DNA of 35,591 bases from an uncultured Bacteroidales bacterium (GTDB lineage: Bacteria; Bacteroidota; Bacteroidia; Bacteroidales; P3): assembly GCA_937876865.1 (NCBI GenBank), contig CALEFF010000006.1:1-35591 (forward strand). The letters run 5' to 3'. Below the pieces are notes generated by a model. The model was not told the DNA's origin. It was given only the letters and a program-made list of their open reading frames with translations, and did no database searches. Numbering within the stretch: position 1 is the first letter of the stretch; each line of letters begins with the position of its first letter. A program made the position numbers and the translations under genes. Below are positions 6,653-15,901 of the stretch, piece after piece.

Positions 6653-8755
6653 ATGAAAAAAGATAAAGCTTTATACAAATTAGTAAACAGTTTGTGGAAA
6701 AACGGAACTTCTTGGACGGAAAAATACAAAAAGTTCTACAATTATTATGACGGTAAATTAAATCAAAATTATTTCGGTGGAGAAGAAAAAACAAGTAATA
6801 ACATTATTGACGAAATTATTGAAACAAAAGTAACAGCAACATTAGATGCACCATTTACAGTTCAAGTAGTTCCTTCAATAAGTCCTTTAAAAGATTTAAC
6901 AGAAATCAAAAATCATCAAATAGTCGCAGACATATTCAACGAAGAATTGCACCATATTTTAAAAGATAACAATTTTGATGAACTGAAAGAGCAGATTGTT
7001 AGATTTGGTGAAATTATGGGCTTTTCTGCACTTCAAACATATATCTGTGAAGAAGATGACAGAGAACAGATTAAATTAGAGTATATTCCACCGGAAAATA
7101 TCCGTTGGGATAAATCTGCAAAGAAAATAAAAGACCTTTCATTTATAGCTTACAAACAATGTTTAGTTCCGAATGTAGTAAAGGAAAAATATTGTAAAAA
7201 TGAAGATGGCTCATATAACGAAGAACTTTGTAAGTTAATAGATTCAATAACAACTTCACCAATGGAAGAAGGTGTTAACGGTGGCAAAGGTAACGGCAGA
7301 GTAATAGCTTATCAAACACAAAACAGTTCAGGATTAGCATATAACACCGGAGCAACGGACGGAATACAAGCCGGTAAAGTTGTTGAATTAGTTGTAATGT
7401 ATCTTATTGATACTTCAGTATATTCACCGAATGAGAACGATAACATTAAAACACAGAATCTAAAAAAAGAGAGTGTATATCGTTATCCGTATGGTAGAAT
7501 GATAACATTTGCATTGTCGGAAAAAGATTCACTTATTTTAGATGATAAACCTGCACCTAAAGGGTTTATGAATTTAGCAAATATTGACATCTTTAACCCT
7601 ATGCAACTTAACAGAATAGAAGGTAAGTCGGAAGTTGAAGATTTAATTCCTATTCAAAACAGAATCAACGGAACATTGGCAAAACAAAGCTTTTTAGTAT
7701 CTCAAAATGTAAACAGTATTGTAGCACCTGACGGAATTATGGATATTGAAGATGATGAAGTAGTAAGTCAAACCATAATTAAAGTAAATAAGTTAAATCC
7801 TGATGGATCAAATCCTTTATTTACAATTAAAAATCAAATGATAGATGAAGCAGTTAAGCTTGAAGCTATCATTGAAAGATACGAAAGACAAGCTTATAAA
7901 AAGGCAAAGCTTAACGAAACAATGATAAACGGTGTTCGTCAAATAGGAACAACTTCGGCAGAACAGGTTGAGAGTTTGAACGAATCACCTATGGCATCAA
8001 TAAGAATGATACAAAAGAATCTTAAAAACTTTATTGTTGATGTCGGAAACAAAATCGTTAAACTAATTCAAGAGTTTTACACGGAAGATAGATATATAGA
8101 GATTTCTACCGGATTAAATGTCAACCAAATGACAGTTAAATATGCACAGTTAGGTATGAATCAAGACGGACAACAAACTATTGCTTTATATGACGAAGCA
8201 ATGAACTTGGCACAAGAGATAGTATTAAATAATGATTGGCAATACAAGATAGAAGTTGTTGCAGGTGTAGAAATACCGAGAAGCAGAAAAGAACTTTCAT
8301 ACTTAATGGAAAAAATCTTTACTTCAGGAATATTAAACACAAATCAAGATATAGATTTGTTGGAACTTTATTTAAGAAGTTTAGATATACCTAATTACAG
8401 AGCAGTAATACAATTATTAAGACAAAAGCAACAAGCACAAGCATCGCAAGATGTTCCGATAGATCTAAAATCAATATTCTTAAATCCTAACTTGAGTAAA
8501 GCATTTGCAGATATAGTTAAATCGTTGGAAGGGTTTTCTAAAGCTAAAGGGCAAATACTTAATTCTTTAGGATTAGATGCAAGTCCGGACACATTCAATT
8601 CTGCACCGGTGCAAACAATAACAAGTAAATCATCAGCAACAGATATAGCAACAATAATACCTTCTAAAGTTAGTGAAAATCCTATTCAACAGGCAGAAGG
8701 GGAAGAAAATGCTGTTGCCGACAAATTATTAAAAGAAGGGGTAGCAAATGTTTAA
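6653..8755 (+). CDS. Portal protein
   Basis: A 700-residue podovirus-style portal, forming the dodecameric ring through which TerL pumps DNA. Typical features are the early W-x-x-Y...F-x-Y-Y-D segment (TSWTEKYKKFYNYYDG), the conserved segment around NPMQLNRIEGKSEVEDLIPI with PIQNRING soon after (about residues 318-345), the switch/tunnel region GVRQIGTTSAEQVE and a helical C-terminal barrel with Gln-rich end. Its place after terL and before scaffold and capsid agrees. The start lacks an SD and follows a hairpin directly. Confidence 0.9.
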   Translation: MKKDKALYKLVNSLWKNGTSWTEKYKKFYNYYDGKLNQNYFGGEEKTSNNIIDEIIETKVTATLDAPFTVQVVPSISPLKDLTEIKNHQIVADIFNEELHHILKDNNFDELKEQIVRFGEIMGFSALQTYICEEDDREQIKLEYIPPENIRWDKSAKKIKDLSFIAYKQCLVPNVVKEKYCKNEDGSYNEELCKLIDSITTSPMEEGVNGGKGNGRVIAYQTQNSSGLAYNTGATDGIQAGKVVELVVMYLIDTSVYSPNENDNIKTQNLKKESVYRYPYGRMITFALSEKDSLILDDKPAPKGFMNLANIDIFNPMQLNRIEGKSEVEDLIPIQNRINGTLAKQSFLVSQNVNSIVAPDGIMDIEDDEVVSQTIIKVNKLNPDGSNPLFTIKNQMIDEAVKLEAIIERYERQAYKKAKLNETMINGVRQIGTTSAEQVESLNESPMASIRMIQKNLKNFIVDVGNKIVKLIQEFYTEDRYIEISTGLNVNQMTVKYAQLGMNQDGQQTIALYDEAMNLAQEIVLNNDWQYKIEVVAGVEIPRSRKELSYLMEKIFTSGILNTNQDIDLLELYLRSLDIPNYRAVIQLLRQKQQAQASQDVPIDLKSIFLNPNLSKAFADIVKSLEGFSKAKGQILNSLGLDASPDTFNSAPVQTITSKSSATDIATIIPSKVSENPIQQAEGEENAVADKLLKEGVANV

Positions 8756-9047
8756 TTGTGGAGAGAAGTTTAGTTTAAAGAATGTAGTTTTAGATGTAGA
8801 GATTATCGGTGTATTTCCTGCATCGCAGACAAAAGACAGAATAACCGAATATGTTTGTTTGGTTAACGGTGAAAAGACAAGAGTAAAAGAAAACTTTTTT
8901 TCAATGCTTAAAAGAGCAGAAGTAAAAGAAGAAAAAGCAGATGCAGATTTAAAAGTTAAAACAGAGCCGATTATAGTTAAAGTTCAAGAAGAAACAAAAC
9001 CTAAAAAGGAGAGAAAAAATGGAAGAAAAAGAAATGCCAAAGCTTGA
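8748..9047 (+). CDS. Hypothetical protein (99 aa) between portal and scaffold
   Basis: ATG after AGGGGTAGCAA, overlapping the portal stop by 8 nt. Residues 1-55 form a likely small beta domain (KNVVLDVEIIGVFPA ... EYVCLVNGEKTRV); the rest is a Lys/Glu-rich tail ending in basic residues. Similar small proteins often sit beside portal genes, but function is unknown. Confidence 0.65.
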   Translation: MFNCGEKFSLKNVVLDVEIIGVFPASQTKDRITEYVCLVNGEKTRVKENFFSMLKRAEVKEEKADADLKVKTEPIIVKVQEETKPKKERKNGRKRNAKA

Positions 9048-9231
9048 AGAAATACAAGAAGAAGAACAAGTTGAAACGAAACCTAACATTGAAGAAGGAT
9101 TAAAAGCAATAATCAATTCCAACGATATAAACAAAATAAAGGAAATTGCAAAATCTTTGTTGGGTGAAGAAGCAGCAGAAGAAAAAGAAACCGAAGATGT
9201 AACAATGGCTGACTATTTAGGGGGTAAATAA
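9019..9231 (+). CDS. Acidic small protein (70 aa)
   Basis: ATG after AAAAGGAGAGAAAAA, overlapping the previous gene by 29 nt. Very Glu-rich with little hydrophobic content apart from one helix (residues about 27-48); ends MADYLGGK. Could be a chaperone-like or head-assembly helper by position, unproven. Confidence 0.6.
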   Translation: MEEKEMPKLEEIQEEEQVETKPNIEEGLKAIINSNDINKIKEIAKSLLGEEAAEEKETEDVTMADYLGGK

Positions 9232-9401
9232 TGCCTTTCGTGGATAAAGGACAATATAATTTCGGCTCACAACAAGCATATTCGTTAATTAGTGGCTTTA
9301 ATAAAACATTAAGAGAAAAACAAGTAAGTTCGGAACAAGAAGCACAAAAAATAAGTGTAGCACCACAAACTGCAAATAAGCAGAGTGGATTTTGTAAATA
9401 A
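9231..9401 (+). CDS. Hypothetical protein (56 aa)
   Basis: TAATG overlap with the previous stop and a GGGGG ribosome site. Gln/Ser-rich, no domain recognised. Position in the head cluster suggests a minor virion or assembly role. Confidence 0.55.
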   Translation: MPFVDKGQYNFGSQQAYSLISGFNKTLREKQVSSEQEAQKISVAPQTANKQSGFCK

Positions 9402-9422
9402 GTAAATGGAGAGAAAAGAAAA

Positions 9423-10328
9423 ATGGAAATGGAAAATCAAGAATTAGAAAACCAAAATCAAGAAGTGCAAGAGCAACAGCCACAGCAACCTGTTGATGTT
9501 GATTCTACAAATGAAGGTGGAAAGGAAACGGAAACCGTAAATCCTGAAACCAATTTGGAAGAATGGCAAAAAGACAGTCGTTATGGCAAGATGTGGAACA
9601 AAGCAGACGACTTATACAACTCTTATAAGTCATTGGAAACAAAGTTTCAAGATGTTAACCCAAAATATACAGGGTTATTGAAAATCTTGAAAGAAAACGG
9701 ATTTAAAGCAGAAACTTTAGCTGACGAGTTAAAAAAGTATGCAGATTACAGAAATCCGGAAAGCAGAATAAATCAGGTTTACAACTATGTTGATAAGTTG
9801 TTAAACAACAACCTTTATTCTGACAGAGTCTTACAATTCTTTAACCAAATAGAAGCCGAAGAATTGCAAAGATTATATCCGAATATGTCTGCTGAACAAA
9901 TCAAAAAGCAACAAGAGTTGGAAGCCAAATTGCAACAGTTGGAAACGACCGAAAGACAAAGACAAGAAGAAAAGTATATGGCAGATACAACTGCACAGAT
10001 TACGAACGGTTTAACCGAATGTGAGAATTTGGCAAAAGAGTATGGCTTCAAAATGACGGACGAAGTAAAAAGTTATCTTTTAACTCATTGCAGAGATAAC
10101 AACATAGAGCCGAGATATATCAAAAGTGTATTTCGTGAACTTTATGGCAAACAGTTATTAGAAGCAAGAGATAAAAAGATACTTGCCAATTATTCGGCAA
10201 GAAAACAAAAAATTAAAGATGCCGAAATAATTTCAGGTGGAGCAGGTAAAGTCGGAAACTTTGCACCTTCAGGTGATGCAAAGTCAAAACTTAAAGCAAC
10301 ATTTGAAAGGATTTTGGGCAAACAATAG
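9423..10328 (+). CDS. Scaffolding protein
   Basis: 301 aa placed directly before the major capsid gene. Gln/Glu-rich disordered N-terminus (residues 1-45), then WQKDSRYGKMW and a long helical, coiled-coil-prone central part with many Glu, Gln and Lys, and a basic C-terminus (KSKLKATFERILGK) of the sort that contacts capsid subunits. These traits fit internal scaffolds of podoviruses. ATG follows ATGGAGAGAAAAG. Homology cannot be shown by eye, so the call rests on composition and position. Confidence 0.8.
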   Translation: MEMENQELENQNQEVQEQQPQQPVDVDSTNEGGKETETVNPETNLEEWQKDSRYGKMWNKADDLYNSYKSLETKFQDVNPKYTGLLKILKENGFKAETLADELKKYADYRNPESRINQVYNYVDKLLNNNLYSDRVLQFFNQIEAEELQRLYPNMSAEQIKKQQELEAKLQQLETTERQRQEEKYMADTTAQITNGLTECENLAKEYGFKMTDEVKSYLLTHCRDNNIEPRYIKSVFRELYGKQLLEARDKKILANYSARKQKIKDAEIISGGAGKVGNFAPSGDAKSKLKATFERILGKQ

Positions 10329-10339
10329 GAGAAAATAAA

Positions 10340-11335
10340 ATGGCTCAACAAACACAAGAACTTAATGCAGCAGTCGTTCAGTATATTGATGACAAAATAT
10401 TTGATGGTTTGGAAAAATGTTTACCTTTATGGAACTATCTTTCCAAAGAAGGTAAGAAAAAACAAAAAGGTGGAATTTATATTCAGTTCCCTATAAAACT
10501 TTTGGCAAATCAATCTCAGGGCTTTATAGCAGGAACAGGTGCAACAACAAGTGCAACACCTTCAGTTCAATTACAATACGGAGTTTTGGCTTGGAAATAT
10601 TACAACTGCAATGTTAACTTCACATTGGAAGATTACAATGTTGCTTTTGATTCTGCTTTATCAGCAGTAGATTTCTTTGCAGAAAAAATTGACGGTGCAT
10701 TGGCAGATATGTATAGAGATTTGTCAGCTTCTCTTTGGGGAAGTTCTGCACTTAATCCGTTAGCATTTGAAGGTATTTCCGATATTTGTGCTGCTTCAGG
10801 AACTGCTTATGCAGGTCTTTTAGACACAGATTATACCGGTGATGCTTATCTTCCTTTCTTTGATACAGCAACAACAGTATCTTATTCTGCTATCAACAAA
10901 ATGATTACAAATGTTCAAGCAAGAATGCAGACAGGTGCAAATGTTGGTAATGAATGCTTTGGTTTCGCAAATACATTCGTTTATGAAAAATTTAAAAGTG
11001 CAGTTCAAGCACAACAGATGTTCATAAATGAAAATGAATTTGCAAAAGCAGGTTTCCGTGGCTTTATGGTTAACGGAGTAGAGTTCTATTTAGATGCAAA
11101 TGTTCCGGGAACTAACACATCAGGAACAAACGACAATTGGGCAGTAATATTCCCTAAAAAAGCTGTTAAATTCATCTACAATTTTGGTTTTGACAGTGGA
11201 AGTCCTTTTGATACAACGAAAGAAGGTTTACAACTTCCTACAAATCCTTTGAAATCAGTTCAAAAGTATTTGAGTGGAAACTTGGTTTGCTCCGACAGAA
11301 GATTGTTCGCAGTAAACAAAACTTTCGGTGCTTAA
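10340..11335 (+). CDS. Major capsid protein
   Basis: 331 aa, with the look of HK97-fold capsid proteins: an N-terminal helix, KKQKGGIYIQFPIKLL strand and loop, an early aromatic segment (LAWKYYNCNVNFTLED), the spine-helix region with alternating Ala (SALSAVDFFAEKIDGALADMY), and a C-terminal WAVIFPKKAVKFIYNFGF strand set. Follows the scaffold gene and has a good AGGAG ribosome site. It precedes two strong hairpins in the mRNA, which may stabilise a highly expressed message. Confidence 0.9.
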   Translation: MAQQTQELNAAVVQYIDDKIFDGLEKCLPLWNYLSKEGKKKQKGGIYIQFPIKLLANQSQGFIAGTGATTSATPSVQLQYGVLAWKYYNCNVNFTLEDYNVAFDSALSAVDFFAEKIDGALADMYRDLSASLWGSSALNPLAFEGISDICAASGTAYAGLLDTDYTGDAYLPFFDTATTVSYSAINKMITNVQARMQTGANVGNECFGFANTFVYEKFKSAVQAQQMFINENEFAKAGFRGFMVNGVEFYLDANVPGTNTSGTNDNWAVIFPKKAVKFIYNFGFDSGSPFDTTKEGLQLPTNPLKSVQKYLSGNLVCSDRRLFAVNKTFGA

Positions 11336-11366
11336 TTTCTTTTCTCTCCACAGAAAAGACTCTCTT

Positions 11367-11397
11367 TTGGCAGTGCAGAGATTAAACAAACTGCCAA
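11367..11397 (+). promoter_or_regulatory. Hairpin after the major capsid gene
   Basis: TTGGCAGT (11367-11374) pairs perfectly with ACTGCCAA (11390-11397), 15-nt loop. No T-run follows, so not a terminator. It lies in the 83-nt gap before the decoration gene and may stabilise or punctuate the capsid mRNA. Confidence 0.6.
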
Positions 11398-11418
11398 CTA
11401 AAAATCAGGAGTTAAAAA

Positions 11419-11904
11419 ATGTCAGAAATATTATTGATTGAACAAGCATTAAACGAAGCAAACGACATAAAATCTTCTTCTACAACTGCAAAATATGGTT
11501 TAGGACAAACCATTACAACGATTGACGAGAACAATGATGTAAGAGAATATATTTATGTTAAAGCAGGTGCAGACTTAACAGCAAAAGATACCGTTATGGT
11601 AAATCCGGGCTTTGTAGCAGTAGCACCTTCAACAAGTGCATTTGCAAAAATTACCGGTGTAGCAAATATCGGTGTAGCAGAAGGTAGTTATTTCTTTCTT
11701 CAAATTAAAGGAAAAACAATAGCAAAATCAGCAGGAAACACAACAAAAGACCACTATACAAAATTGATAACTGCAGTTAAGACAGTTACCGATAGTTCGT
11801 CAGTAGTTGCTTCAACAAATGCAATTATAAATGAAGCAAGAACAGGTGCAGGAGATGTTTCAATAACATTGTTAGGTACAACAAGCGAAGTAGCAGCTTC
11901 CTAA
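11419..11904 (+). CDS. Probable capsid decoration protein (161 aa)
   Basis: After MCP, with AGGAG before its ATG. After a short N-terminal segment the sequence is Ala/Gly/Thr-rich with beta-strand alternation: REYIYVKAGADLTAKD, VMVNPGFVAV, GVANIGVAEGSYFFLQIKGK. This pattern (AGA-L-x-x-D-x-V, then IGVA-x-x-x-Y-x-F-x-Q-x-x-G) matches a common class of small phage head decoration or stabilising proteins. Hairpins on both sides separate its transcript segment from its neighbours. Confidence 0.7.
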   Translation: MSEILLIEQALNEANDIKSSSTTAKYGLGQTITTIDENNDVREYIYVKAGADLTAKDTVMVNPGFVAVAPSTSAFAKITGVANIGVAEGSYFFLQIKGKTIAKSAGNTTKDHYTKLITAVKTVTDSSSVVASTNAIINEARTGAGDVSITLLGTTSEVAAS

Positions 11905-11916
11905 TATAGTTAAAAA

Positions 11917-11953
11917 GTGTGTGGGTGGTTTATAGCAACTTCCACCCACATAC
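11917..11953 (+). promoter_or_regulatory. Strong 12-bp hairpin after the decoration gene
   Basis: GTGTGTGGGTGG (11917-11928) pairs with CCACCCACATAC (11942-11953) with one G-U pair and a 13-nt loop. There is no T-run, so it is more likely an mRNA stabiliser or processing site than a terminator. The next gene's AGGAG begins 5 nt later. Confidence 0.65.
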
Positions 11954-11968
11954 AACAGGAGAATAAAA

Positions 11969-12268
11969 ATGGCAGAAACAACAGTAAACATAATAAGAGT
12001 AACAGGACAATCGGACGATGCGAGAACATATAGAGTAATAACTGCTAATTCTTCAAACGAGTTACCTGAAGGTGATAGCATAACATTTAAAGCAGTTTTT
12101 CAAGATAACGAAGGCAATACAATTAAAAGAACAATAAAAGATGCAGAAGGTAATGCAGTAGCATTGACCGAAATAGACGATATGATTGTTCTTGATTATA
12201 ACTTTATAGAAATAGAAGCAACATATTCAGGAACTTTACCTGACGACCTTAAGATATATATGTTTTAG
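11969..12268 (+). CDS. Hypothetical beta-rich head protein (99 aa)
   Basis: ATG after CAGGAGAATAAAA. Strand-turn pattern throughout (EGDSITFKAVFQDNEGNTIKR, YNFIEIEATYSGTL), consistent with a small Ig-like or decoration-type fold. Sits in the head cluster between decoration and neck genes. Confidence 0.65.
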   Translation: MAETTVNIIRVTGQSDDARTYRVITANSSNELPEGDSITFKAVFQDNEGNTIKRTIKDAEGNAVALTEIDDMIVLDYNFIEIEATYSGTLPDDLKIYMF

Positions 12269-12276
12269 GGGGATAA

Positions 12277-12624
12277 ATGAAAATTGTAGTAGATAAAAAA
12301 ATTACAAAAATAGACGGAGATGTTGAAGATATACTTTCAACAAGCCAATTAGTTGAAGAAAATGACGGATTGAGAGTAATTGAAACAGAAATAGCAATAT
12401 CTTCAAGTTATGGAATTTCAGTATCTTCGGCAAAAGAAATACATATTGAAAGTGATTATCCGATACAAGTTGAAATAACAAAGCAGGGAAACCAAATAGT
12501 TAATTTGTTCAATAAAAGAGAATTTTCTTTTATCGGAAACGACCAATATTTAAGTATAACATTGACGAATAATAATACATTAGAAACAGAAAAAGCAAAA
12601 ATAAAAATCGTAGTGGTGGAATAA
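12277..12624 (+). CDS. Hypothetical beta-rich protein (115 aa)
   Basis: ATG after TAGGGGGATAA. Alternating strands end in a LSITLTNNNTLETEKAKIKI segment, typical of an Ig-like sandwich. May be a second decoration or head-fibre protein alongside the preceding gene; function not shown. Confidence 0.65.
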   Translation: MKIVVDKKITKIDGDVEDILSTSQLVEENDGLRVIETEIAISSSYGISVSSAKEIHIESDYPIQVEITKQGNQIVNLFNKREFSFIGNDQYLSITLTNNNTLETEKAKIKIVVVE

Positions 12625-12625
12625 T

Positions 12626-13576
12626 ATGAAACTATACGAAGCATTAAGAAGAATAAACTTTAAAATTGGAACATTAGACGATATTACAGGCAGGGCAATA
12701 AATAATATCGTTGAAACTCGTTACATAATTGATGAACTTAACACACAGATGTTTCAGTATGCCAACAAGACAAAAGGTGTTCAAGATACTTACTCAACGA
12801 TAACAAAACTTAACGAGCCGATAATTAAAGCACCTGCAAATGCTTTAAGGTCGTGTTCTTATTTGTTTGCAGAAGTTATTGTTGACGGTAAAATATTCCC
12901 TTTAGATGTTCGTGGCACAAATAATGTATTAAATAACTTTATGATTAACCCTTATAATGGTATTACAAGTTGGTTAATGCCTTTCGGACAGGGTAAAACA
13001 CAATATTTGGGCTTATTTCCGACAAATTCAACAAGTGCTAATGTTACCAAATTAGCAACAAACATTTTATCCACAGATACGACAATAGAAGTGGAAAGCA
13101 CAGCAGGTTTTATTAGAAATTTCGGCAGAGTGCAAATAGGCACAGAAAAAATAATGTATCAATATTGCGATAATACAAAATTATACGGTTGTGTTCGTGG
13201 TATAGAAGGAACTCAGGCACAAAACTTTGACGAAAATACCGATGTAACACATTGTAACTTAATTATTTATTATGCAAAGTTGCCTGAAAAGATAGTAGTT
13301 TATGACGATAATTTCGTTTCACAAGAAACATTAAACAAAGAATTGGAAATATGCGAAGAACATATGGAAGGAATAATCAAAATCGTAGCATATAACCTTA
13401 TTTTAAAATTAGATAACACAAGAGCAGCACAATATAAGATAGACAGTGAAGAACTTTTTAATCAATACGAAGCAGATATAAGAAAAGGATATTCTAACAT
13501 TAGAAAAGGAGCAAATGTTCGTCCACCGTATGCTTCACAAAACGGTTATCCTAATTGGACGAATTTACAACAATAA
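12626..13576 (+). CDS. Head-tail connector (neck) protein, gp4-like by position
   Basis: 316 aa. The N-terminal part (LYEALRRINFKIGTLDD) and a C-terminal helical part frame an inserted beta module at about residues 143-208: TTIEVESTAGFIRNFGRVQIG, then EKIMYQY, LYGCVRGIEGTQA. This G-x-x-x-I-G-x-E-x-x-x-Y...C-x-R-G...GT-x-A module occurs in many phage structural proteins. Placement between capsid and hub genes suggests the neck adaptor below the portal. No SD is obvious; it starts 2 nt after the previous stop. Confidence 0.65.
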   Translation: MKLYEALRRINFKIGTLDDITGRAINNIVETRYIIDELNTQMFQYANKTKGVQDTYSTITKLNEPIIKAPANALRSCSYLFAEVIVDGKIFPLDVRGTNNVLNNFMINPYNGITSWLMPFGQGKTQYLGLFPTNSTSANVTKLATNILSTDTTIEVESTAGFIRNFGRVQIGTEKIMYQYCDNTKLYGCVRGIEGTQAQNFDENTDVTHCNLIIYYAKLPEKIVVYDDNFVSQETLNKELEICEEHMEGIIKIVAYNLILKLDNTRAAQYKIDSEELFNQYEADIRKGYSNIRKGANVRPPYASQNGYPNWTNLQQ

Positions 13577-13577
13577 A

Positions 13578-15359
13578 ATGGGTGATAAATTTTCTGTTTC
13601 TCACTTTAAAGGTATAAAAAACGACAGTAATTCAAAACAAGTCGGAATGGAATATTTTACCGACATTGTAAACTTTAATTTTGAGCCGACTTCAACTTGT
13701 GGCTTGGAAAAAGTGTTATGTCCTAAAAGAGAAATACAAATTGATGACGATAATATAGACGGAATATACGAATACAGATTTTTAAATCAAGACAACATTT
13801 TAACAACGGAAATAATTGTAGTATGTAACGGAAATATCTATAAAACAGACATTTCTTCAAACAAGACATTGATATATAGTGGCATTAGTAAAGGAAAATG
13901 CTCTTTTGCAACTTATCAGGATAAATTGTTTATTGCCAACGGAAAAGATTATCCGTTTGTTTATTACGGAAACGAAGGTGTAATATCGCAAATGGGTAGT
14001 CCTTTGGCTATGGTAGGAAACAATGACGGAAACTTAACAGGAACTTATAAGTATCAAATAACTTACATAACTGACGGTGGTGAAGAAGTTACCGGAGCAA
14101 TATCAGATTCTGTGGATCTAAATTCGCAAAGTGCAAAATTAAAACTTCCGATAGGTTATGACGGAACAACAGCAAGAAAACTTTACAGAACACAAGCAAA
14201 CGGAAATATCTTTTATTTGGTTACAACAATAGACAACTCAATAACGGAATATACCGACAATTTAAGTGATAATTTTTTAGGTGATGAAATTCCACAAATA
14301 AACAATGAATTGCCGAAACCTTACTTTTTGTCAGTAGCAGGTAGTAAACTGTTCGGTGGTAAAGTTGACAAATATCCCACACAATTATTTGTAACCGATG
14401 TATTCGGTGAAATTTTTGATTCTGCAAGTTATATTGATGTATCTAACTTCGGCAACGATAATACAGCAATAAACGGTCTTGCAGAAGATTTTAACAAGAT
14501 AGTAGTTGGAACAGGTAAAAACATATTCTTCATAAATCCTGCCGATAATTCAGTAGTTTTAACTCGTGCAAATATCGGTATTTTAGACGGATATAGTGTT
14601 GCAAAGTGTCCTTCATTTAATAATTTCGCAGGTGGATTGATGTTTGTATCTACCGAATACGATGTTAGGTTGATGAGTGGACTTCAAGCACTTCCGGTTT
14701 CAACTTCGTTAGATAATGTTTCAACGGTAAACTTCGCACAAAATATTCAGGGAACTTTACCAAACGACCTTAAAGGTTACGGAAACATTACATCAATATT
14801 TTTTGATTACAAGTATATGTTACAGATAGACAATGTCAGATACATTTTTGATATTAGAAATTCTGCTTGGACTAAACAAAGAATAAAGACCGAAAATTAC
14901 GAGAGTGTTCCGGTAGTGTTGGCAGAGATAGACGATGATTTGATTAACGGACAACAAGACGGATACTTGGAAACCGAATATATGTTGGTTAAATACAGAG
15001 AAGAAGAATGCAAAGCATTGTTGGAAAGTGTGGAAATAAATGCACAGACCGACTTTACATTAGTTGAAAAACTTTATTTTTGGTTTAACTTTAACGAAAA
15101 CAACAAAATCAGGTTAGATGTTACCTTAGACGGAAACACAGCATTTACAAAGACGGAAGAATTTTCGTTGATAGACGGTGCATTTAATTCCGATTTTTTA
15201 ATCACAGATTATACTCGTTGCAAATACGATATGGATTACAGAGTATTTAACATATATAAACCGTGTCGTTGGTTGAGATACAAATTAAGTGTAGATGAAG
15301 GCACAATAAGTTTACAAAACTTTGAAATTGCAGGACAACAAATAAGTAATAAGGAGTAA
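13578..15359 (+). CDS. Tail hub / DNA stabilisation protein, P22 gp10-like by position (593 aa)
   Basis: ATG 13578 starts 2 nt after the neck gene stop; an upstream GTG in the same frame would overlap that gene and has no SD. The protein is rich in repeated beta blades: SFATYQDKLFIANGKDYPFV, GTYKYQITYITDGGEE, PYFLSVAGSKLFGG, FAGGLMFVSTEYDVRL. This looks like a propeller of the type seen in podovirus hub proteins that plug the portal and hold fibres. A second beta domain follows after residue 470. Confidence 0.7.
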   Translation: MGDKFSVSHFKGIKNDSNSKQVGMEYFTDIVNFNFEPTSTCGLEKVLCPKREIQIDDDNIDGIYEYRFLNQDNILTTEIIVVCNGNIYKTDISSNKTLIYSGISKGKCSFATYQDKLFIANGKDYPFVYYGNEGVISQMGSPLAMVGNNDGNLTGTYKYQITYITDGGEEVTGAISDSVDLNSQSAKLKLPIGYDGTTARKLYRTQANGNIFYLVTTIDNSITEYTDNLSDNFLGDEIPQINNELPKPYFLSVAGSKLFGGKVDKYPTQLFVTDVFGEIFDSASYIDVSNFGNDNTAINGLAEDFNKIVVGTGKNIFFINPADNSVVLTRANIGILDGYSVAKCPSFNNFAGGLMFVSTEYDVRLMSGLQALPVSTSLDNVSTVNFAQNIQGTLPNDLKGYGNITSIFFDYKYMLQIDNVRYIFDIRNSAWTKQRIKTENYESVPVVLAEIDDDLINGQQDGYLETEYMLVKYREEECKALLESVEINAQTDFTLVEKLYFWFNFNENNKIRLDVTLDGNTAFTKTEEFSLIDGAFNSDFLITDYTRCKYDMDYRVFNIYKPCRWLRYKLSVDEGTISLQNFEIAGQQISNKE

Positions 15360-15361
15360 TT

Positions 15362-15892
15362 ATGATTATCACTAAAATTTTAAGATTCTTTTTACCGTTT
15401 TACAGAATGGCTTTCGGAATTGCACCGTTAGTTTTAGCAGCAGGAATAAGTGCAGCAGGAAGTGCATTAAGTGGGTTAAATCAGGGAGCAGCAGCCGAAG
15501 AAGAATACAAAAGAAGGCAAAGAGCATACAACAATATGCTGAAAAAAGCCAACGAAACCGAACAAGCAGGAGAAACTGCTTTTAACAATGTTGTTAATAC
15601 CCAAAATCCTTATTTGGCTGTTATGCAAAGACAATTAAACGATAATACAAACAGAGATATAAACTTGTATCGTAACCAATTAAATACTGCATTGGCACAA
15701 CAGGGCATTCGTGGTGGACAAGCAGCAACTCAAATGGCTCGTGGTTTGGGAAATGTAACGACACAAGCAAATCAGGACTTAAATACAATGTTATATAACG
15801 ATCAACAACAAAATAGAAACTTACAAGCAGCATATAATCAGGCAAAAGCTTTGGCAGGATTAAATGCAGGTTTGCAACAATTTCAGGGATAG
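15362..15892 (+). CDS. Small ejection (internal virion) protein (176 aa)
   Basis: ATG after AATAAGGAGTAATT. Residues about 18-40 are a small-residue membrane segment (APLVLAAGISAAGSALSG), then Gln/Asn/Ala-rich helices with NTALAQQGIRGGQAATQMA. This is the usual layout of the first ejected protein of short-tailed phages, which enters the host envelope to help DNA passage. Forms a set with the next two genes. Confidence 0.75.
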   Translation: MIITKILRFFLPFYRMAFGIAPLVLAAGISAAGSALSGLNQGAAAEEEYKRRQRAYNNMLKKANETEQAGETAFNNVVNTQNPYLAVMQRQLNDNTNRDINLYRNQLNTALAQQGIRGGQAATQMARGLGNVTTQANQDLNTMLYNDQQQNRNLQAAYNQAKALAGLNAGLQQFQG

Positions 15893-15901
15893 GGGGAATA
15901 A

